A DNA stretch of 10,668 nt from contig DDEI01000019.1 of the NCBI GenBank assembly GCA_002336675.1, positions 1-10,668 of the forward strand, read 5' to 3'. Under the pieces are notes generated by a model, which saw only the letters and a program-made list of their open reading frames with translations, ran no database searches and had not been told where the DNA came from. Made by a program: the position numbers and the translations under genes. Of the stretch, positions 7,455 to 10,668 are shown in pieces. The DNA comes from Flavobacteriales bacterium UBA1958. Its GTDB lineage: Bacteria; Bacteroidota; Bacteroidia; Flavobacteriales_D; Sanyastnellaceae. The number at the start of each line of letters is the position of its first letter. Position 1 is the first letter of the stretch.

Positions 7455-7806
7455 GATATTGAAGCTTACAGAGACTTTTACCTGTCATTAAAAAGACCCA
7501 CAAAAGAATTTACTTTTAACAATAGAACCTTAGCGCCTAAGGGTCAGAATAAAATTTTCGGTTTATTAGATATAGAATCCTTCAAACATACAGGTTTAAA
7601 AGTGTGACCCAGAAAAATACATTGAATTAAGAGAATAGTTTGAAGGAATTATTCAAGGATACCACATGAATAAATAGCATTGGAGCTCGGTGAAAGTAGC
7701 CCCAGAAGTGAGTGAAAGTATAATTAAAGAACTCAATCTCCACTCCTGTAAGCTAGTCGTTTCAAGATGACCTAAAAAATTAAGAGAAGAACTGAATAGT
7801 TTATAG
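7449..7806 (+). pseudogene. Decayed YjbR/MmcQ-family gene (no start, frameshift, three stops)
   Basis: Translation in two frames recovers a nearly full YjbR/MmcQ-like protein of about 117 residues, close to normal family length. The first part (7455-7601) reads DIEAYRDFYLSLKRPTKEF, then NKIFGLLDIESF and HTGLK, in the frame of the preceding gene. One extra base near 7602 shifts the frame. The second part (7603-7803) reads CDPEKYIELRE, stop, FEGIIQGYHMNK, stop, HWSSVKVAPEVSESIIKEL, then KLVVSR, stop, PKKLREEL. The internal stops are TAG at 7636, TAG at 7675 and TGA at 7768; the presumed original end is TAG at 7804. No start codon remains: TTT TTT GAT ATT stands where Met-Asn-Ile would be usual. 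Intact relatives are small cytoplasmic proteins of a CyaY-like fold, often annotated as DNA-binding, with unclear function. Five independent lesions indicate a dead gene. The family comparison is from memory of typical members. Confidence 0.88.
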
Positions 7807-7838
7807 TCGGTATAACCCTAGCTAATCTAGTAAGGTGT

Positions 7839-7846
7839 TATCTTTG
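7839..7846 (+). promoter_or_regulatory. Bacteroidota-type -7 promoter box (TATCTTTG)
   Basis: TATCTTTG matches the TAnnTTTG -7 consensus of Bacteroidota primary sigma factors exactly. It lies 15 bases before the ATG at 7862, which would leave a very short leader. I see no good -33 TTG at the usual distance upstream. It is the only convincing promoter between the pseudogene and the following two-gene operon. A GTG at 7835 lies upstream of the expected transcription start, so this box also argues for translation from 7862. Confidence 0.6.
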
Positions 7847-7861
7847 TACTTTTTGGAACAA

Positions 7862-8539
7862 ATGGACTATTTACCCTTAGAAAAGGTAGCAGCGGAACTG
7901 CTAAAAAAGATTCAAACCCTTAAATCGGGAGAGATGGCCTCTACAGAGCTATCTAGTTTAATAGACTCTTCTAGAGATGTCTACGAGCGATTGGTTGTTC
8001 TGGAATTCCAGTATTTAGAGAAGAAAACCGCACCAGTTCAAGAACTAAAACCATTTAAAATAGAGACCGAAGCCAGAGAAAGACCTGTAGCAGAGACAGG
8101 GATTAATATTCAGGAAGAGTTAGAAGAAAGAGAAGAACTCGAGAAAAAAAAGCCAATTAAAATAACAATAGAAGGGTCAGAGGCATCTGTGGAAAAAGGT
8201 GTTCCGGCAAAAGAAAAGAAAGCGTCAAAAGCAAAGCCTGTTGAGAGCGCAGAAGAGAAGCCTGAATTAGAATCTAAGGAAACTATAGCAGAGAAATTTG
8301 AGAATGCTCCTATTAAGAGTATAGCTCAGTCTATAACCTTAAATGAAAAGTTTCAGTTCATAAGAGTACTCTGCGGAAACAACGCTCAAAATTTCCAGAT
8401 TCTTTTGGATAAAATAAGAGAGTCTAAAGATGAGAAAAGTGCTTTAAACATATTCAGTACTCTTATTACTAAGCCTTCCGTAGAGGAAGAAATAGAAGTG
8501 TATGAGAAATTCGAAGAACTCATAAAAAGAAGACTTTAA
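7862..8539 (+). CDS. Uncharacterised charged protein upstream of rsmI
   Basis: I do not recognise a named function. The frame is open from a GTG at 7835, but ATG 7862 is preferred because it follows the TATCTTTG box and gives 225 residues beginning MDYLPLEKVAAEL. Residues 1-55 look helical and amphipathic. Residues 56-148 are a low-complexity linker rich in Glu, Lys, Ala and Pro, probably disordered. Residues 150-225 form a compact, probably helical end with SITLNEKFQFIRVLCGNN and EVYEKFEELIKRRL. I recall similar C-terminal segments (ITLND+F-FI-ELF-like) in Bacteroidota proteins of unknown function, but cannot check this here. There is no signal peptide or membrane segment, so it is likely cytoplasmic. 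Its stop is one base from the rsmI start, so the two are probably co-transcribed. That alone does not show a ribosomal role. Confidence 0.85.
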   Translation: MDYLPLEKVAAELLKKIQTLKSGEMASTELSSLIDSSRDVYERLVVLEFQYLEKKTAPVQELKPFKIETEARERPVAETGINIQEELEEREELEKKKPIKITIEGSEASVEKGVPAKEKKASKAKPVESAEEKPELESKETIAEKFENAPIKSIAQSITLNEKFQFIRVLCGNNAQNFQILLDKIRESKDEKSALNIFSTLITKPSVEEEIEVYEKFEELIKRRL

Positions 8540-8540
8540 C

Positions 8541-9224
8541 ATGGCTAAACTTACTGTCGTCCCGACTCCGATAGGAAACTTAAGAGACATGACCTATAGA
8601 GCCGTAGAGGTTCTTTCTTCAGTTGATTTGGTTTTGGCTGAAGACACTCGAACTACTTTTAAGTTATTATCTCATTATCAGATAGAGGCTAAGATGCAGA
8701 GTTTTCACATGAATAATGAGCATAAAGTAGTAGATAAATATATAAAAGCTCTTTTAGCCGGAACAGAAATAGCCTTAGTAAGTGATGCGGGAACACCCGG
8801 GATATCAGATCCCGGTTATATGCTAATTAGAGCCGCGGTTCAAAACAACATCACTGTAGAATGTTTGCCGGGAGCTACTGCTATGGTTCCTGCCATAGTG
8901 GCCTCAGGGTTTCCGTGTGATAGATTTTATTTCGAGGGTTTTTTACCGCATAAAAAAGGGAGGGTAAAAAAAATAGAGAGCTTTAAATTATTGGATCAAA
9001 CGGTAATTCTTTATGAGTCACCGCATAGGATTGTGAAATTACTGGCGCAATTAATAGAAGGAGGTTTTGCAAAGCATAACGTGGTAGTCTGCAGAGAACT
9101 CTCAAAAATCCACGAAGAATTCATAAGAGGGGCGGTAGCGGAGGTTCATGAAGAACTAACCTCTCGAGCGAAGATAAAGGGAGAGATAGTAGTCATACTT
9201 GATCCTATCCAAAGAGATGCTTAA
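8541..9224 (+). CDS. rsmI: 16S rRNA (cytidine-1402-2'-O)-methyltransferase RsmI
   Basis: RsmI uses S-adenosylmethionine to methylate the ribose of C1402 in the 16S rRNA decoding centre, acting in the cytoplasm on the small subunit. The 227-residue protein shows the family's tetrapyrrole-methylase-like motifs in order: VPTPIGNLRDMTYRAVEVL (7-25), AEDTR (33-37), SDAGTPGISDPG (81-92), PGATA (110-114), FEGFLPHKKG (131-140), YESPHR (158-163), CRELSKIHEE (184-193) and KGEIVV (213-218). It is shorter than the roughly 286-residue E. coli enzyme because it lacks the C-terminal extension, but the catalytic domain is whole, and I believe short forms are common in this phylum. The start is ATG, one base after the preceding gene's TAA. 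The 3' end overlaps the convergent radA gene by 20 bp. Identification is firm. Confidence 0.96.
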   Translation: MAKLTVVPTPIGNLRDMTYRAVEVLSSVDLVLAEDTRTTFKLLSHYQIEAKMQSFHMNNEHKVVDKYIKALLAGTEIALVSDAGTPGISDPGYMLIRAAVQNNITVECLPGATAMVPAIVASGFPCDRFYFEGFLPHKKGRVKKIESFKLLDQTVILYESPHRIVKLLAQLIEGGFAKHNVVVCRELSKIHEEFIRGAVAEVHEELTSRAKIKGEIVVILDPIQRDA

Positions 9225-10569
9225 ACACCTCTTCTACGCGCTTAAACGCGCTTACTTTAATATCTACTGACGGTAGCTTAACCTCTTTCTTTCCTTGGTA
9301 AGCCAGGATAATTTCCTCAAACCCTAATTTTTCAGCTTCTTGAATTCTTTGTTCTGTCCTACTAACAGCTCGAAGTTCACCTGATAGACCAATTTCCGCA
9401 CAGAACGCTACTTTACCTGGGACTGCGACATCAAGATTACTTGACAAAATAGCCGCTATAACTGCCAGATCTATTCCTATATCATCTACTCGAACTCCGC
9501 CAGCTATATTTAAGAAAACATCTTTTTGGCCTAATCTAAATCCACACCTTTTTTCTAAGACCGCCAGCAGCATGTTTAATCTTCTAGAATCTAATCCAGT
9601 AGTAACTCGCTGAGGTGTTCCGTAAACTGCGGTACTCACGAGGGCTTGTATCTCTATAAGTATAGGTCGCATACCCTCTACCGTGCAGGCTACAGCCGAA
9701 CCACTTAAGCCTGAGTCTGTTTCGTTAATAAGAAGTTCTGAGGGGTTTTCTACTTCTCTTAAACCAGCCCCAGTCATTTCATAAATACCTAACTCGTTGG
9801 TACTACCGAATCTGTTTTTTTGAGACCTCAACAGGCGGAACATGTAATTTCTATCACCTTCAAATTGCAGCACAGTATCTACCATATGCTCGAGTAGTTT
9901 AGGCCCAGCTATAGCACCGTCTTTAGTGATATGTCCGATAAGGAAAATAGCAGTACTGGTTTGTTTGGCGTATTGCATTAATTCAGAAGTAGTTTCTCTA
10001 ATTTGCGAAAGACTTCCAGGAGATCCTTCTATAACAGGAGAGTATAAAGTTTGCACTGAATCTATAATGATTAAATCAGGTTCTATTTCTCTAGAAATTG
10101 ACCTTATAGTATTTGTATTGGTCCCGGTAAAGATGTAGAAATCTGAGGTGTTGAAATCGAGTCTTTCAGCCCTCATTTTGAGCTGTTTTTCACTCTCTTC
10201 ACCAGAGACGTAAATAATTTTTAATCCCGGGTTATTCAAGGCTAATTGAAGCATTAGCGTAGACTTCCCTATCCCGGGATCGCCACCTACTAAAACCAAA
10301 CTTCCGGGAACTAGTCCTCCACCTAAAACACGATTTAGCTCTTTGTCGTTTAGAATTATTCTGCTATCGTTTGTAGGGTCTATAGAGGAGAATTTTACGG
10401 GTGTTTTTTCGGTATTACTAACTTCTCTTCTATCGTGCGCGGCAATGCTCTTTTCTAGTACTCTTTCTTTAAGCGTGTTCCATTCATTACATGAAGAACA
10501 TTTCCCGGCCCATTGAGAGGATTCGTTTCCGCAACTTGTGCAGTAAAATATTGTTCTTGCCTTTGCCAT
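9205..10569 (-). CDS. radA: DNA repair and recombination ATPase RadA (Sms)
   Basis: RadA is a RecA-related ATPase that promotes branch migration and processing of recombination intermediates. The 454-residue protein has normal family length and full architecture. A four-cysteine zinc finger sits at the N-terminus (C10, C13, C24, C27). A RecA-like core follows, with Walker A GGDPGIGKST (95-104), Walker B LIIID (166-170) and the RadA-specific KNRFG motif (251-255). A Lon-protease-like C-terminal domain runs from about 285 to 454 (TTGLDSRRLNMLLAVLEKR region, GGVRVDD, AEIGLSGELR). I believe that domain normally lacks peptidase activity in RadA. The start is the ATG at 10567-10569, immediately before the zinc finger. 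It is transcribed toward rsmI, with the stop inside the last codons of that gene. No frameshift or missing key residue is visible. Identification is firm. Confidence 0.97.
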   Translation of the reverse strand: MAKARTIFYCTSCGNESSQWAGKCSSCNEWNTLKERVLEKSIAAHDRREVSNTEKTPVKFSSIDPTNDSRIILNDKELNRVLGGGLVPGSLVLVGGDPGIGKSTLMLQLALNNPGLKIIYVSGEESEKQLKMRAERLDFNTSDFYIFTGTNTNTIRSISREIEPDLIIIDSVQTLYSPVIEGSPGSLSQIRETTSELMQYAKQTSTAIFLIGHITKDGAIAGPKLLEHMVDTVLQFEGDRNYMFRLLRSQKNRFGSTNELGIYEMTGAGLREVENPSELLINETDSGLSGSAVACTVEGMRPILIEIQALVSTAVYGTPQRVTTGLDSRRLNMLLAVLEKRCGFRLGQKDVFLNIAGGVRVDDIGIDLAVIAAILSSNLDVAVPGKVAFCAEIGLSGELRAVSRTEQRIQEAEKLGFEEIILAYQGKKEVKLPSVDIKVSAFKRVEEVFKHLFG

Positions 10570-10616
10570 GTGTTTTATACTTAAAGAGCCAATTTAGGAT
10601 TTTGCGGGGAATATGT

Positions 10617-10648
10617 AAAAAAAAAGCAACTCTAAAAGAGCCGCTTTT
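10617..10648 (-). terminator. Intrinsic terminator of a - strand gene beyond the right edge
   Basis: On the - strand AAAAGC and GCTTTT pair as the outer stem and CTCT with AGAG as the inner stem, separated by a 2x2 internal loop and closed by a TTT loop (10622-10648). A run of nine T follows (10617-10625, partly in the stem). That polarity fits the end of a - strand gene upstream of radA. On the + strand only four T follow, so termination in that direction would be weaker. No coding sequence was recognised in the remaining 20 bases to the edge. Confidence 0.7.
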
Positions 10649-10668
10649 ATAATGGGTTATAATCTTAG

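Noticed and set aside
7605..7770. Possible stop-codon recoding or programmed frameshift producing a functional YjbR-like protein
   Set aside because: Restoring the protein needs one frameshift, read-through of two TAG and one TGA, and a start codon that does not exist. Other genes in the window use TAA and TAG as ordinary stops. Decay is far simpler.
8541..9224. RsmI as a truncated gene, because it is about 60 residues shorter than the E. coli enzyme
   Set aside because: All catalytic-domain motifs are present up to KGEIVV, and the missing part is a C-terminal extension not needed for the methyltransferase core. Its stop is a normal TAA.
9227..9253. Repeated CGCGCTTAAA-like sequence as a terminator between rsmI and radA
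   Set aside because: It lies in the coding end of radA, any stem would be only three to four base pairs, and no T-tract follows on either strand.
9926..10138. Open frame of 70 codons on the + strand inside radA
   Set aside because: It is antisense to the conserved RecA-like core of RadA and is most simply a by-product of that gene's codon use.
10589..10596. TAAATTGG on the - strand as a -7 box for radA
   Set aside because: It has one mismatch to TAnnTTTG at a core position and no TTG at the expected upstream distance, so it is too weak to list as a promoter.

Overview
The window looks like chromosomal DNA from a low-GC member of the Bacteroidota, most likely Flavobacteriales. The evidence is two PorP/SprF-type proteins, a giant SprB-repeat adhesin ending in a type B sorting domain of the type IX secretion system (T9SS), a TAnnTTTG promoter box, and the absence of clear Shine-Dalgarno sequences. 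I cannot name the species. All family assignments come from reading motifs by eye, not from a database search.

Left part (1-7445), surface and secretion block, all on the + strand. The 3' end of one PorP/SprF-like gene runs in from the left edge. After 38 bp comes a 2039-residue secreted adhesin with a signal peptide, an N-terminal beta-rich module, 20 SprB-like repeats of about 79 residues, two Ig/PKD-like segments and a C-terminal T9SS type B domain. A second, complete PorP/SprF gene follows, sharing one base with the adhesin stop (TAATG). The adhesin and the second PorP/SprF resemble the SprB/SprF substrate-partner pair: the adhesin would cross the outer membrane through the T9SS and stay on the surface with help from its partner.

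Middle part (7446-7861). The apparent gene gap holds a decayed YjbR/MmcQ-family gene: no start codon, a one-base frameshift and three internal stops, with a recognisable protein on either side of each lesion. Between its end and the next gene is a short promoter region with a clean TATCTTTG box.

Right part (7862-10668), housekeeping. An uncharacterised charged protein is followed one base later by rsmI (16S rRNA C1402 ribose methyltransferase). The two appear to form an operon. radA (DNA recombination and repair ATPase) runs convergently on the - strand and overlaps the rsmI 3' end by 20 bp. At the right edge is an intrinsic terminator for a - strand gene lying beyond the window.

The most striking observations are the adhesin's near-total lack of basic residues (one Lys and no Arg over 1820 residues), its internal repeat architecture, and the overlooked pseudogene. 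I did not find a wholly new type of system.
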